DNA of 64,000 nucleotides from Aeromonas dhakensis (GCF_000820305.1 NZ_CDBH01000045.1:186001-250000), one strand, 5' to 3'. Numbered from the stretch's first letter, positions 35,291-44,358 are shown. The notes: generated by a model from the sequence alone, not told the origin. Program-made: numbers and translations.

Positions 35291-36745
35291 GTGGCACGCT
35301 TTTCCCCCCTGATGGCATCGCTCCCCCTGCTGGCTTCCCTGATGGGCGCCACTTTCCATGCCCAGGCCAGCAACCAGCTTCCCGATATCGGCACCGCCGG
35401 GGTGGCCGCCCTGCCCATCGAGCAGGAGGTGCGCTACGGCAACGCCTTCATGCGCTTTGCCCGGGCCGGTTTGCCGATCATAGATGATCCCGTGTTGAGC
35501 CAGTACATCGACGATCTGGGCCAGCGGCTGCTCTCCAACGCCGACGGGGTGCGCTTTCCGTTCACCTTCTTCCTCATCAACGACCCCAGCATCAACGCGG
35601 CCGCCTTCCTCGGCGGGCGGGTCAAGGTGCACACCGGCCTGTTTCTCTATGCCGACAGCGAGAGCGAGCTCGCCTCGGTACTGGCCCACGAAATCACCCA
35701 CGTGACCCAGCGCCACATCGCCCGCTATATGGAAGCGCAGGCGAGCAGCTCCGCCATGACCCTGGCCGGCCTGGTGGGCTCCATCGCGCTGGCGGTGATC
35801 AACCCCACCGCAGGGATCGCCGCGTTGCAGACCACGCTGGGTCTCTCCATGCAGTCGGCCATCAACTACACCCGCGACAACGAATACGAAGCGGACCGGA
35901 TCGGTATGAAGACCCTCTACGACGCCGGTTTCGATCCCATGGGCATGGCCAACTTCTTCCAGAAACTGGCGGCCGAGTATCGCTACGCCAGCAAGCCGCC
36001 TGAGATGCTACTGACTCACCCGCTGCCGGAGACACGGATCAGCGAGGCGCGCGCCCGGGCGGGCAGTTATGGCCGTCGCAATCTGCCACCCAGCCTCGAC
36101 TTCTGGCTGGCCAAGGTGCGCATCCAGGTGCGTTTCGGCACCGAGAGCCCGCAGGCCCTGCTCACCTATTTCGACAACCGGTTGCAGAAGGGGGACTACC
36201 CGCTCAAGGATGCGGCCATCTACGGCAAGGCGCTGGCGCTGCTGCAGCTCAAGCGCACCGACGAGGCCGACGCCCTGATGCAGGAGCTGGTGACTCGCCA
36301 CCCGGAAGATCTGTTCGTGGTGGACGCCCTCACCGACATCGACTTGGCCAAGGGGCGCAGCGCCCAGGCCATCGCCCGGCTCGAGAAGTTCCGCACCCGC
36401 ATGCCGGACAACGAGGTGGTGGTGGTGAACCTCGGCAACGCCTATCTGGAAGGGGGCAACTACAAGAAGTCCATCGCCATTCTCGACCCCTATGCCCGTG
36501 AGCACGAAGAGAACAACCTGGCCTGGAGCCTGCTCTCCGATGCCTATCGCAAGGCGGGCAGGATGACCGAGTTGCACATGGCACGGGCCGAGATGCTCTC
36601 CCTGCGCGGTGACTACCAGGCGGCCATCGACGAGCTGATCGTGGCGCGTGGCACCACCAACGACAAGTTGACCCTGGCCAGACTGGAGGCACGGATCACC
36701 GAGCTGGAGCGGGCCAAGAAGGATCTCGACAGCCTCAAGGGCTGA
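35291..36745 (+). CDS. bepA: BepA, periplasmic M48 metalloprotease / chaperone with TPR repeats
   Basis: Periplasmic quality-control protease that helps LptD assemble and degrades stalled outer-membrane proteins in E. coli. The 484-residue product has a signal peptide ending near FHAQASNQL, the zinc motif VLAHEITHVTQRH and the third-ligand segment DNEYEADRIGMKTL. Four or more TPR units follow from about residue 310. It starts with GTG at 35291; an in-frame ATG seven codons later is a possible alternative. Divergent from the TusA-like gene. Confidence 0.93.
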   Translation: MARFSPLMASLPLLASLMGATFHAQASNQLPDIGTAGVAALPIEQEVRYGNAFMRFARAGLPIIDDPVLSQYIDDLGQRLLSNADGVRFPFTFFLINDPSINAAAFLGGRVKVHTGLFLYADSESELASVLAHEITHVTQRHIARYMEAQASSSAMTLAGLVGSIALAVINPTAGIAALQTTLGLSMQSAINYTRDNEYEADRIGMKTLYDAGFDPMGMANFFQKLAAEYRYASKPPEMLLTHPLPETRISEARARAGSYGRRNLPPSLDFWLAKVRIQVRFGTESPQALLTYFDNRLQKGDYPLKDAAIYGKALALLQLKRTDEADALMQELVTRHPEDLFVVDALTDIDLAKGRSAQAIARLEKFRTRMPDNEVVVVNLGNAYLEGGNYKKSIAILDPYAREHEENNLAWSLLSDAYRKAGRMTELHMARAEMLSLRGDYQAAIDELIVARGTTNDKLTLARLEARITELERAKKDLDSLKG

Positions 36746-36765
36746 CGGGCCAGCGGTTCTCACGC

Positions 36766-36799
36766 ACGACAAGGGCGCACCAGGGTGCGCCCTTGTCGT
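36766..36799. terminator. Long hairpin between bepA and TlpA-like gene
   Basis: ACGACAAGGGCGCACC and GGTGCGCCCTTGTCGT form a perfect 16-bp stem around AG. It lies 20 bases after bepA, at a convergent junction. No T-run follows, so it may be a two-way transcript end or stabiliser. Confidence 0.6.
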
Positions 36800-36874
36800 T
36801 GATGCAGGTGGCCGATGGGCAACAACAGGGGGGAAGGGCGGGGAAACAGAGCGGCCGGCGGCAAGGGGTCAGGC

Positions 36875-37357
36875 TCAGTGGCCAGCCGGCTTGACGGAAG
36901 CCCTGAGGGCGTCGAGCTGCGATGGGGTGAGCTCCCCCACCAGGCTCTGCAGGAGGTTCCCTTTGCCATCGAGCAGATAGCTGGTGGGCAGCCCGGCGGG
37001 GCGAGGGAAGGGGAGGCTCGCCTCCTGCCGGGGGATGAGCAGCGGCACCCTGATGTGGTACTGCCCGGCCAGTTTGCGAAGCTCGGCTGGTGTGGTCGGG
37101 TCATAGTTGATCATCACCACGGTGATCTCTCCCTCCCGCGCCAGCGCCTCCAGCAGCGGCAGCTCCCGCAGGCAGGGGGCGCACCAGGGGGCGAAGTAGT
37201 TGACCAACAGCGGCTTGCCGGCAAAGTTGGCCAGGGCCACCGGCAGGTTCTCGCTGTCGGTGAACTGGGGCGCCGGGCTGCAGGCCGTCAGCAGACCGGC
37301 CACAATCAGCCAACAAATTCGTTTCAATTCCTGCACTCTCGCGCTTACCCTGACCAT
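36875..37357 (-). CDS. TlpA-family thioredoxin-like lipoprotein
   Basis: A 160-residue membrane-anchored thiol-disulfide protein. The N-terminus carries a lipobox (LIVAGLLTACSPAP, Cys about residue 26). The thioredoxin fold follows, with the active site YFAPWCAPCLRELP and the cis-Pro region AGLPTSYLLDGKG. Such proteins reduce or oxidise cysteines of periplasmic partners. GGGGA precedes the ATG. It converges on bepA and diverges from the yfgD-DUF2069 pair. The specific partner is unknown. Confidence 0.87.
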   Translation of the reverse strand: MVRVSARVQELKRICWLIVAGLLTACSPAPQFTDSENLPVALANFAGKPLLVNYFAPWCAPCLRELPLLEALAREGEITVVMINYDPTTPAELRKLAGQYHIRVPLLIPRQEASLPFPRPAGLPTSYLLDGKGNLLQSLVGELTPSQLDALRASVKPAGH

Positions 37358-37417
37358 CAGTTTCCCCTACAATAGCGCCGTTTCTTGTCCCATCTTGCGA
37401 TTAATCAGGGAGTTATC

Positions 37418-37768
37418 ATGAGCGAGACCCAAATCTACCACAATCCGCGCTGCTCCAAGAGCCGTGAAACCCTGGCCTTGCTGGAACAACACGGGATCGC
37501 CCCGGCTGTGGTGCTCTATCTGGAGCAGGCCCCGAGCGAGGAAGAGATCCGCACCCTGCTGAGCCAGCTGGGATTCAGCGATCCGCGCCAGCTGATGCGC
37601 ACCAAGGAAGATCTCTACAAGGAGCTGGGGCTTGGCGAGGTGAGCGGCGACGCCCTCATTCGCGCCATGCATCAGCATCCCAAGCTCATCGAGCGCCCCA
37701 TCGTCATCAAGAACGGTCAGGCCCGCATCGGCCGCCCCCCCGAGCAGGTGCTGGAGATCCTCAAGTGA
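37418..37768 (+). CDS. yfgD: ArsC-family arsenate reductase-like protein YfgD
   Basis: A 116-residue glutaredoxin-dependent arsenate reductase family protein. The N-terminus MSETQIYHNPRCSKSRETLA carries the catalytic Cys (about residue 12) in NPRCSKSR. The arsenate-binding end ERPIVIKNGQARIGRPPEQV is conserved. In E. coli yfgD lies beside bepA, as here, and is not part of an ars operon, so a role other than arsenic resistance is possible. CAGGGAG supports the ATG at 37418. It overlaps the next gene by four bases. Confidence 0.92.
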   Translation: MSETQIYHNPRCSKSRETLALLEQHGIAPAVVLYLEQAPSEEEIRTLLSQLGFSDPRQLMRTKEDLYKELGLGEVSGDALIRAMHQHPKLIERPIVIKNGQARIGRPPEQVLEILK

Positions 37769-38148
37769 GCACCCGCTTCGCCCGTCTGCTGACCCTGGTC
37801 GGCTTCTTCGGCCTGCTGGGCTGGGTGCTGCTGTGGCACCTGTGGCTCTCGCCCCACCCGGACCTCAACCCCTGGCTGTTGCCGGTGATCTGGACGGTGC
37901 CGCTGCTGTTCCCGCTCAAGGGCATAGTGCAGGGCAATCCCTACACCCACGCCTGGGGCAACTTCGTGCTGATGCCCTACTTCCTGCACGCCCTGACACT
38001 GATCACCACGGATGAGGGGGAGCGGTGGCTGGCGGTGGTGGAGCTGGTGTTCACCGTGCTCGCCTTCATCGGCACCATCTATTACGCCCGCCTGCGCGGC
38101 CGCGAGCTGGGGCTGAGCATTCGTAAGAAAAAGGATGCCGACAGCTGA
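37765..38148 (+). CDS. DUF2069 small membrane protein
   Basis: A 127-residue inner-membrane protein with four hydrophobic segments (about residues 8-28, 38-52, 65-80 and 88-108) and a basic C-terminus RIRKKKDADS-like. It matches DUF2069 in layout, with the signature PYTHAWGNFVLMPYFLHALT. It starts with GTG overlapping the yfgD stop (GTGA), so the two are coupled. The function is unknown across the family. Confidence 0.82.
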   Translation: MSTRFARLLTLVGFFGLLGWVLLWHLWLSPHPDLNPWLLPVIWTVPLLFPLKGIVQGNPYTHAWGNFVLMPYFLHALTLITTDEGERWLAVVELVFTVLAFIGTIYYARLRGRELGLSIRKKKDADS

Positions 38149-38225
38149 CCCGCTGGGTTTCTACCCTGGCTTGCAGGGGAAAACGGGCTGTCGCTGCGAC
38201 CACAGTGCGAGCGCGCATCCAAATG

Positions 38226-38254
38226 AAAAGTCCCTGCCAAGGCAGGGACTTTTT
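38226..38254. terminator. Bidirectional terminator after the DUF2069 gene
   Basis: AAAAGTCCCTGCC and GGCAGGGACTTTT form a 13-bp stem around AA, with TTTAT following. It serves the DUF2069 gene and, from the other side, the large secreted-protein gene. Confidence 0.88.
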
Positions 38255-38291
38255 TATGGCCAAAGTGGCCTTGGCTACGCTTGCCGTTCGC

Positions 38292-40982
38292 TTAGAAATG
38301 AATGGTCAGCTGGGGCGCTTTGGCCGGGGTTGCCTCCGAGGTATAGACATATTTATCGTAGAAACTGGCATAACCAGGATCGAGCGTGAAGCTCAATCTT
38401 GGTTGTTCATAGGTATTGCCACTCCCCGTTTTTGCCCTGTCCAGGGCGGCATTGAACAAGTCAGTGACATCAACCCAGGCCACCTGTTCACTGGAGTAGG
38501 TGATTTGGTCGCTGAACTTGGGCCGGTACTCTTTCCAGCTGTTTTGTCGCATCGCCCAGGTTGAGGCGTTGGCGCTGAAGAAGTAGTAACTCCAGTAACT
38601 GGAAATATATACGGTGCCGGGATCGTTCTGTTCAATTCTCAATGAAACCGAGCTCGGTTTTCTGTTGCCATATTTGGCGACGTATTCACCCAGGTTGAAT
38701 GAGAGAAATCCCCAGGTCATGGCAGGATTGTAAGCACCATCGGCGCCGAGAGTCAGGTAGTTGTTTTGAGACTGACTGACTTGTTTGGGATCATAGGTAT
38801 AATAGGCCATGTCTTCATCGGCATAGATGGCATAGGTACCATCGCTTCTGACCTCATGCGGCTTGTTATATTCCCCTTCTGCCGCGCAATAGTTCTTTAT
38901 GGTGACCTGACTTGATGGTGCACCGAGACGAATATCAAGACCTTGCTTGGGAGTCAGCGTCACATTGCCCAGTTGTCCTGAATTTATCAGGCGCTTGGCA
39001 TCGCTATCCGGATCCAGCGTGTCCTTGGTATAACTCAAGGTGGCGGGATACTCTTTCATGGTTAAATAATAGGGAACGATTTTCCCCTCGGCGTCCGTTT
39101 TATTCACCATGGTGATGTCTTTATTCAAGATATTGTCATGTAGGGTGGCGGAATTATTCTTCGCCGTGACGATCAGGGAGATGCTATCCACAACCCCTTT
39201 TCCCCCCTGGAATGAAATGCTCGGGCGCTTGCTGTTCAAGCGGTCGTACAAATACATCAAGGGCACATCATCGGTGACTACCGTATACAGCTTGGAACTG
39301 CTGCCATTGGTAGACATAGCGGCATAGGAGAAGCTGTCATTATTGCCGTCTATATCGTGAAGGTTGGTGAACTGCGGGGTGACATCAGCACTGACCAGAT
39401 ATTTGATCTTCAATCTCCCGGTGAGATTGACGCCGGTATTCTCGGTCGTGTTCCAGCCACTCATGGTCAAGCCCGACTTGGCATTGCTTGCCAGCACGAC
39501 GTTGGAGGGGATGAAGGTGGTGACCAGCTTGTATCCCTGGGAGCTGGAGCGATCACTATAGGTCTTGTCGACACGGACCTTCGGGGTGGTCAACAGGGTG
39601 AACAAGCCCATGGGCTCATCATAGAGCGGGAACGAGATATCACTGGCACCATTTTCGCCAAAATCTTGCCAGGCGGTGGACAAACTGCCCGGCATTTTCA
39701 GTTTGACCGTGATGCCAGGATCTGAGGAGGTCGTTTCACCCCGCAAATACACCTCCGAGAAGGAGATTTGTGGAATGATTGGGCTGTAGCCGGGCACGGC
39801 CGCCGCCTGTGTTCCGAAGATGGATCCCACGCCAGACAGGGTGCCGGCCAGTGCCTTGAAGCCTGCCGTTACACTGCTTCCCCCTGGGGCCAGCTCCATC
39901 ATGCCGCCCAGAAAGTCGCCTGCGGCACCCAGGGCATCGCTGGCCACGGCATTGGAGGTGGCGGAGTCGTTGATGCCGCCGAAGACATTCTGCAGGTCGG
40001 AGAGATTGCTGACGGTATAATTGCCGGCCTGTTCCAGGTTGTCGCTCAAGCTACCCGAGACATCCATCAGATAGGCCGCCGGATCGCCGATATCCTCGTC
40101 GGTGATATTCTGCGAGATACCGGTGGCATGCCCATACAGTTCAACATTGGCGATCGCTTTTGGACTGATTTTGATGTTCAAGTCAATTTCATCTGAACTG
40201 GCGGAACAGGGATCCAGATTCACCTGGAAGTCGGTCACCCCCCAGCCACCATCCTGCGCGTTATTGATGGCGCCAAAGCCGGTCTTGCTGCTGGAGTAGA
40301 ATCGGGCATCCGCGCTCTGGTTGCTGTCAAAGTGCTTGGATTTGCCAGTGGTGGAGAGCGTCACCGCAACGCCGGTGCCTATGGTGTAACCGGGGAAATA
40401 TCCCATCACCCGCAGTTTTGCCGTCATCCGGTTGTAGAGGATGAGGTAGGGATATTGATTGGTTGAAAATGCATCATCTCCATCGGCTGACCAAGCGGAC
40501 TTCGCATTGGCATAATGCTGCATCTTGTAGCCAAGATTGAATTTGAGGAGCTCCCAACCGCTATTTGGGTCCATGTCGGGTATTTTATCTGCGATGGTTC
40601 TGGCTACCCGCCTGGTGCAGCTTGTGGCGGGCGGAAGCTGATTACCCGGGCCCATGATATCCGAGGTAATGGCTGCGCCACCCGGAATATTGTAGAGCGA
40701 TTCTATTTCGCAGATATAGAATGGGCTGGTCATCAGCTCATCTTCTCCGCTTATCGAAGACATGCCAACTTGCAGATGTTGGGTGCGCCAGTCAAAAATA
40801 TTTTTGCGCTGTTGTTGAATTGCCGCTGCCGTATTTGGGTAGCGCGCATGATCCGGGTGGGTAATGACGGCTTCCTGTTTCCAGCGAGCATCTATATCCA
40901 GCGGGGTGGCTGCATGCGCCATCAATGGAAGCATGGCACTGACGGCCATCCATAATGTTGAATGCCTGATCTCCATTATCAT
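38292..40982 (-). CDS. Large secreted protein of unknown function
   Basis: An 896-residue protein that I do not recognise. A signal peptide (STLWMAVSAMLPLMAHA) is followed by a long polar region with six or so cysteines, a glycine/alanine-rich stretch (about 350-420) and many beta-type segments. The C-terminal ~170 residues (SFTLDPGYASFYDKYVYTSE, then APQLTIHF) faintly resemble DNRLRE-type carbohydrate-binding domains. The DNA is clearly AT-richer than its neighbours, which suggests transfer. GGAG precedes ATG 40982; ATG 40976 is an alternative. It could be an adhesin, a surface-layer component or a sugar-binding effector. No enzyme motif was found. Confidence 0.75.
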   Translation of the reverse strand: MIMEIRHSTLWMAVSAMLPLMAHAATPLDIDARWKQEAVITHPDHARYPNTAAAIQQQRKNIFDWRTQHLQVGMSSISGEDELMTSPFYICEIESLYNIPGGAAITSDIMGPGNQLPPATSCTRRVARTIADKIPDMDPNSGWELLKFNLGYKMQHYANAKSAWSADGDDAFSTNQYPYLILYNRMTAKLRVMGYFPGYTIGTGVAVTLSTTGKSKHFDSNQSADARFYSSSKTGFGAINNAQDGGWGVTDFQVNLDPCSASSDEIDLNIKISPKAIANVELYGHATGISQNITDEDIGDPAAYLMDVSGSLSDNLEQAGNYTVSNLSDLQNVFGGINDSATSNAVASDALGAAGDFLGGMMELAPGGSSVTAGFKALAGTLSGVGSIFGTQAAAVPGYSPIIPQISFSEVYLRGETTSSDPGITVKLKMPGSLSTAWQDFGENGASDISFPLYDEPMGLFTLLTTPKVRVDKTYSDRSSSQGYKLVTTFIPSNVVLASNAKSGLTMSGWNTTENTGVNLTGRLKIKYLVSADVTPQFTNLHDIDGNNDSFSYAAMSTNGSSSKLYTVVTDDVPLMYLYDRLNSKRPSISFQGGKGVVDSISLIVTAKNNSATLHDNILNKDITMVNKTDAEGKIVPYYLTMKEYPATLSYTKDTLDPDSDAKRLINSGQLGNVTLTPKQGLDIRLGAPSSQVTIKNYCAAEGEYNKPHEVRSDGTYAIYADEDMAYYTYDPKQVSQSQNNYLTLGADGAYNPAMTWGFLSFNLGEYVAKYGNRKPSSVSLRIEQNDPGTVYISSYWSYYFFSANASTWAMRQNSWKEYRPKFSDQITYSSEQVAWVDVTDLFNAALDRAKTGSGNTYEQPRLSFTLDPGYASFYDKYVYTSEATPAKAPQLTIHF

Positions 40983-41419
40983 AATTCTCCAGGTTTTAAT
41001 CGCTATTGTAAAATCTTACAATTGACAGATATCGAGAATGTTATTCTCGCAATGAATATGTCAGCGGGCTTTAAATGAAGCATCTCCATTACCGTGAGAG
41101 TAATAATTAATGCTGGCTAGTCAATGACTTTCTTATTATTCTGGAGGCCGTGGATAATAGCAGCGGTATTCGACAGGCGTTTTTATATGAAAATAATGTC
41201 AGTCAGAGCTGGTGTGGCCCCATTTATGTGGGGCCTTCATTGGCGTTGATTTTTTTTGCAGCCAGAGCGATATATGAAAATATATATTCAATGAATGAAA
41301 TCTTTTCCATCAAGGGTCACTGCCAAGCAAATATTCCTTACCCCAGCTCAACCGGAGTTATGCTCTCGTGAAGTACGGGGAGCGAAAGAGAGTGTGTTTG
41401 CCGTCATTTCGCGGGGTAC
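40983..41419. other. AT-rich intergenic region, no supported gene
   Basis: A 437-base AT-rich gap. GGCCCCA-N6-TGGGGCC at 41216-41235 is a hairpin, and an 8-base T-run follows about 16 bases later, so a small RNA or remnant transcript end is possible. A 73-codon frame at 41150-41371 begins with GTG behind GGAGG but has no recognisable features. The promoter of the 896-residue protein must lie near 40983-41100. Confidence 0.5.
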
Positions 41420-42034
41420 TCATGGCTGCGGCCGTTCATCCCCGCCACGATAGTGGACCAGCTGCTGCACGCTGAACTGCATCAGCTGAGGATAGAAGCG
41501 CAGAAAGCCCTCTTCGCACTGCTGCCAGCGGGCCGCGTCCAGAGTTGTGAGTGCATCTCCCAGAGGCTGCGGGCGGCGCAGCCGGCGACCTATGCCGTTG
41601 AGGGCCTGCGCCAGTCCCTCTTTGCGCTGATAGGAGGCGATCCAGTCCTGCTCTGCCATCCGCTTGAGGGGTAGGGGCAGACCCTCCGGCAGCTGGGTTG
41701 CATCTGCCAGAAGGTGCCGGTAACTCTGCTGCAGGAAGCGGGGCAGGGCCTCGTCATGAAACTGCGGCCAGTGCAGGCTGAGCCAGTGGTCGTAGAGCAT
41801 GTCCACCAGGATGCCGCCAAAGCGGCGCCAGGGTGCCTCGAAGCAGGCCACCGCCGCCCTGTGTTCGGGGTGGCCATCGGTGAAGGCGTCTATCTTGCGG
41901 TGCAGCCAGATCCCCTCGTCAAATTGCGCAGCGAGGCCGGTGGGCAGGGCACCCTTGACGAAATCCCCAAGCAGGTTGCCGGTGAGGGAGCTGTGGGTAT
42001 GGGCTGCCAGATGCAGGTGAGCCAGATAGTTCAT
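41420..42034 (-). CDS. acpH: Acyl-carrier-protein phosphodiesterase
   Basis: Removes the 4'-phosphopantetheine arm from ACP, giving apo-ACP. The 204-residue product (193 in E. coli) begins MNYLAHLHLAAHTHSSLTGN and continues NLLGDFVKG, with later segments HRKIDAFTDGHPEHR and LVDMLYDHWLSLHWPQF. These HD-like histidine/aspartate patterns characterise AcpH. The ATG is in the family position. It lies divergent from the isoaspartyl dipeptidase homologue. Confidence in the family is high. Confidence 0.92.
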   Translation of the reverse strand: MNYLAHLHLAAHTHSSLTGNLLGDFVKGALPTGLAAQFDEGIWLHRKIDAFTDGHPEHRAAVACFEAPWRRFGGILVDMLYDHWLSLHWPQFHDEALPRFLQQSYRHLLADATQLPEGLPLPLKRMAEQDWIASYQRKEGLAQALNGIGRRLRRPQPLGDALTTLDAARWQQCEEGFLRFYPQLMQFSVQQLVHYRGGDERPQP

Positions 42035-42210
42035 GAGAGGGGGAACCAGCCAAAGGGATTGCCGCTGAGCCTAGCGGATCCGGCGGCCCTTGCCTATGAA
42101 AACGGCCGCCTGGCCGTGAGGAAGTGCTTCCCTCCCTGACCGTCGGCTGGGTAGAGTGCAGCATGGCTGCCGCTTGACGGCGCACATCAACCTCACGAGG
42201 AGCATGCCGC

Positions 42211-43341
42211 ATGTTGACCCTGATCGAAGGGGCCGAACTCTATGGTCCGACCCCGCTTGGCCGCCAGGATCTGCTGATGGCCGATGGCCGCATCGCCTGG
42301 CTCGGGCAGGGATTGTCTGTTCCCGCCGACTGGCCGCTGACGCGGGTGGACGGTCGCGGCCGCTATCTGGTGCCCGGACTGGTGGATCCGCTGGCCCACA
42401 TCACCGGCGGTGGCGGCGAGGGGGGCTTTGGTTTTCGCACGCCGGAGCTCTCGGCAAGGGAGGCGCTGAGCGCCGGGGTCACTACCCTGGTGGCGGCGCT
42501 TGGTACCGACAGCTTGACCCGCAGCCCGGCCCAGGTGCTCGGCAAGGTGCGCGAGTTTCGCGCCGCCGGGGTGAGCGCCTTCATGTATACCGGCTCCTAC
42601 CATCTGCCGGTCAAGACCCTCACCGGCACGGTGGAGTCCGACATCATGCTCATCCCCGAGGTGCTGGGGGTGGGGGAGGTGGCCATCAGCGATCACAGAT
42701 CCAGCGCGCCGACCCACGACGAGCTGGCCCGCCTGGTGAGCGAGGCGCGGGTGGCCGGGCTGCTTGCCGGCAAGAGCGGGGTCAGCTTCTTTCATCTGGG
42801 GGACGGGCGCGGGGCGCTGGCACCGCTGCGGGCCCTGCGCGATGGCACCGACATCCCGCTGCGCCAGCTCTATCCCACCCACTGCAACCGCAATCCCTGG
42901 CTGTTTGCCGAGGTCATCGAGTGGGGCCGGGCCGGCGGCTGGGTCGATCTCACCACCTCGAGCTTCCCGGATCTGCTGGACGATGGTGAGTTGCTGGCGG
43001 CCGACGCCCTGGTGGCGCTGCTGGCGGCCGGGGTACCTGCCGAACGTATCAGCTTCAGTTCGGACGCCAACGCCAGCCTGCCGCGCTTCGACAGCGAGGG
43101 GCGTCTCATCGAGCTGCGCTGCGGCCAGATAGGCAGCTTGTGGCAGGCGCTGGTGGAGAGTTGCGGCAAGGGGATCGCGCTGGAGGTGGCGCTGGCGGTG
43201 GTGACGGCCAATCCGGCCAGGGCGTTGGGGTTGGCGGCCAAGGGCACGCTGGCGGTGGGGCAGGATGCGGATCTGCTGCTGATCGACCCCGACACGCTCA
43301 CCATCGAGCGGGTGATGAGCGGCGGCCGCTGGCGCAGCTGA
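42211..43341 (+). CDS. iadA: Isoaspartyl dipeptidase homologue with a substituted metal ligand
   Basis: IadA removes beta-aspartyl dipeptides from damaged proteins using two zinc ions. The 376-residue product (390 in E. coli) aligns throughout: GGGGEGGF, TGSYHLPVKT, the carbamylated-Lys segment LAGKSGVSFFHLGDG, PTHCNRN and the metal Asp in SFSSDANAS. The first metal motif, normally HxH (DQHVHL in E. coli), reads VDPLAHITGGGGE, so the first His is Leu61 and only His63 remains. Activity may be lost or changed. GAGG lies about 10 bases before the ATG. It converges on lysO. Confidence 0.88.
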   Translation: MLTLIEGAELYGPTPLGRQDLLMADGRIAWLGQGLSVPADWPLTRVDGRGRYLVPGLVDPLAHITGGGGEGGFGFRTPELSAREALSAGVTTLVAALGTDSLTRSPAQVLGKVREFRAAGVSAFMYTGSYHLPVKTLTGTVESDIMLIPEVLGVGEVAISDHRSSAPTHDELARLVSEARVAGLLAGKSGVSFFHLGDGRGALAPLRALRDGTDIPLRQLYPTHCNRNPWLFAEVIEWGRAGGWVDLTTSSFPDLLDDGELLAADALVALLAAGVPAERISFSSDANASLPRFDSEGRLIELRCGQIGSLWQALVESCGKGIALEVALAVVTANPARALGLAAKGTLAVGQDADLLLIDPDTLTIERVMSGGRWRS

Positions 43342-43389
43342 ATATCGGAATTGATGGGGAATCTGTGCTATTAGGCCACCCCTCTTTTA

Positions 43390-43425
43390 AACAACAAGCT
43401 CGGCAGCAGTGCCGGGCTTGTTGTT
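43390..43425. terminator. Bidirectional terminator between iadA and lysO
   Basis: AACAACAAGCTCGGCA and TGCCGGGCTTGTTGTT form a 16-bp stem with one T-G pair and a 4-base loop. It lies at the convergent junction. Confidence 0.75.
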
Positions 43426-43455
43426 GTTGACCGTGGGCCAGTCAGCGAGTCGAGA

Positions 43456-44358
43456 TCAGATGGCCAGGAAGCCCAGGATCAGGATGGGGCCGAGCAGGCT
43501 CAGGATAAAGCCGGAGACGATGGCCACCGGCACCACCTGGATGCCGCCAGATTTCTGGATCACCGGCAGAGTGAAGTCGAGGGCGGTGGCGCCGCCATAA
43601 CCGATGGCGGCGGAGGGGTGGCGGCGCATCAGCACCGGAATGATCAGGATGGCGATGAGCTCGCGCCCCAGATCGTTGATGAAGGCGGCAGAGCCCAGTA
43701 CAGGGCCCAGCTTGTCGGCCACCAGGATGCCGGATAGCGAATACCAGCCGAAGCTGGAGCTGAGGGCCAGGCCGTGGGCCAGCGGCATGCCGAGCAACTG
43801 GGCGGCCAGCAGGCTGCCGAGCCAGCTGCTGACGATGACGGTGGCGGCGATCTTCATGCCCCAGGGGTTGAGCAGGATCTGGCGCAGCCGCATGCCGGAG
43901 TTGCGCATCTGCACCCCGATGAGAAACAGCAGCAGCATCAGCGCCCACTCGCTCCACTTGTCGATGGGCAGGGCGCGCAGGTCCACCAGCAACCCCAGCA
44001 AGACGCCACCGAGCACCACGAAGCAGAGCTGCAGCGATTCCCACAACAGGTGCAGCTTGCTCGGCATCTGGCCGTCGCTGGCTTCATGCGTAGGGGGGGA
44101 GCGCCGGTCCAGCCACCAGAGGGCCAGCAGGTTGCACAGGGTAATGGCGGCGAGCATGACGCCGGCCACCTTGAAGATCACCGCCAGGTTGCTGCCCAGG
44201 TTCTCCACGTAGGCGAGCCCCAGCCCCATCAGGAACAAGATGAGATAGACCATCTTGCCCAGCGATTGATTGACCAGCTTGATCAAACGGGCGGAGGAGA
44301 GGGGTACCAGATAGCCGATCACAAGCGGCAGCAGGATCAGCAACACATTGAGCAACAT
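43456..44358 (-). CDS. lysO: Lysine exporter LysO family protein
   Basis: Inner-membrane exporter of L-lysine (E. coli LysO/YbjE, 299 residues). The 300-residue product has about eight hydrophobic segments and the family signatures LFLIGVQMRNSGMRLRQIL, FGWYSLSGILVADKLGP and INDLGRELIAILIIPVL. The start MLLNVLLILLPLVIGYLVPL at 44358 follows GAGG at 5 bases; a longer in-frame start is rejected because the extra N-terminus (KIADSRRFW...) is not hydrophobic or conserved. It diverges from the amino-acid ABC operon across a 532-base gap. Confidence 0.93.
   Translation of the reverse strand: MLLNVLLILLPLVIGYLVPLSSARLIKLVNQSLGKMVYLILFLMGLGLAYVENLGSNLAVIFKVAGVMLAAITLCNLLALWWLDRRSPPTHEASDGQMPSKLHLLWESLQLCFVVLGGVLLGLLVDLRALPIDKWSEWALMLLLFLIGVQMRNSGMRLRQILLNPWGMKIAATVIVSSWLGSLLAAQLLGMPLAHGLALSSSFGWYSLSGILVADKLGPVLGSAAFINDLGRELIAILIIPVLMRRHPSAAIGYGGATALDFTLPVIQKSGGIQVVPVAIVSGFILSLLGPILILGFLAI

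Noticed and set aside
41150-41371. 73-codon GTG-start frame with a good ribosome binding site
   Set aside because: AT-rich noncoding-looking sequence, no known homologue pattern, and a terminator-like hairpin inside the frame.
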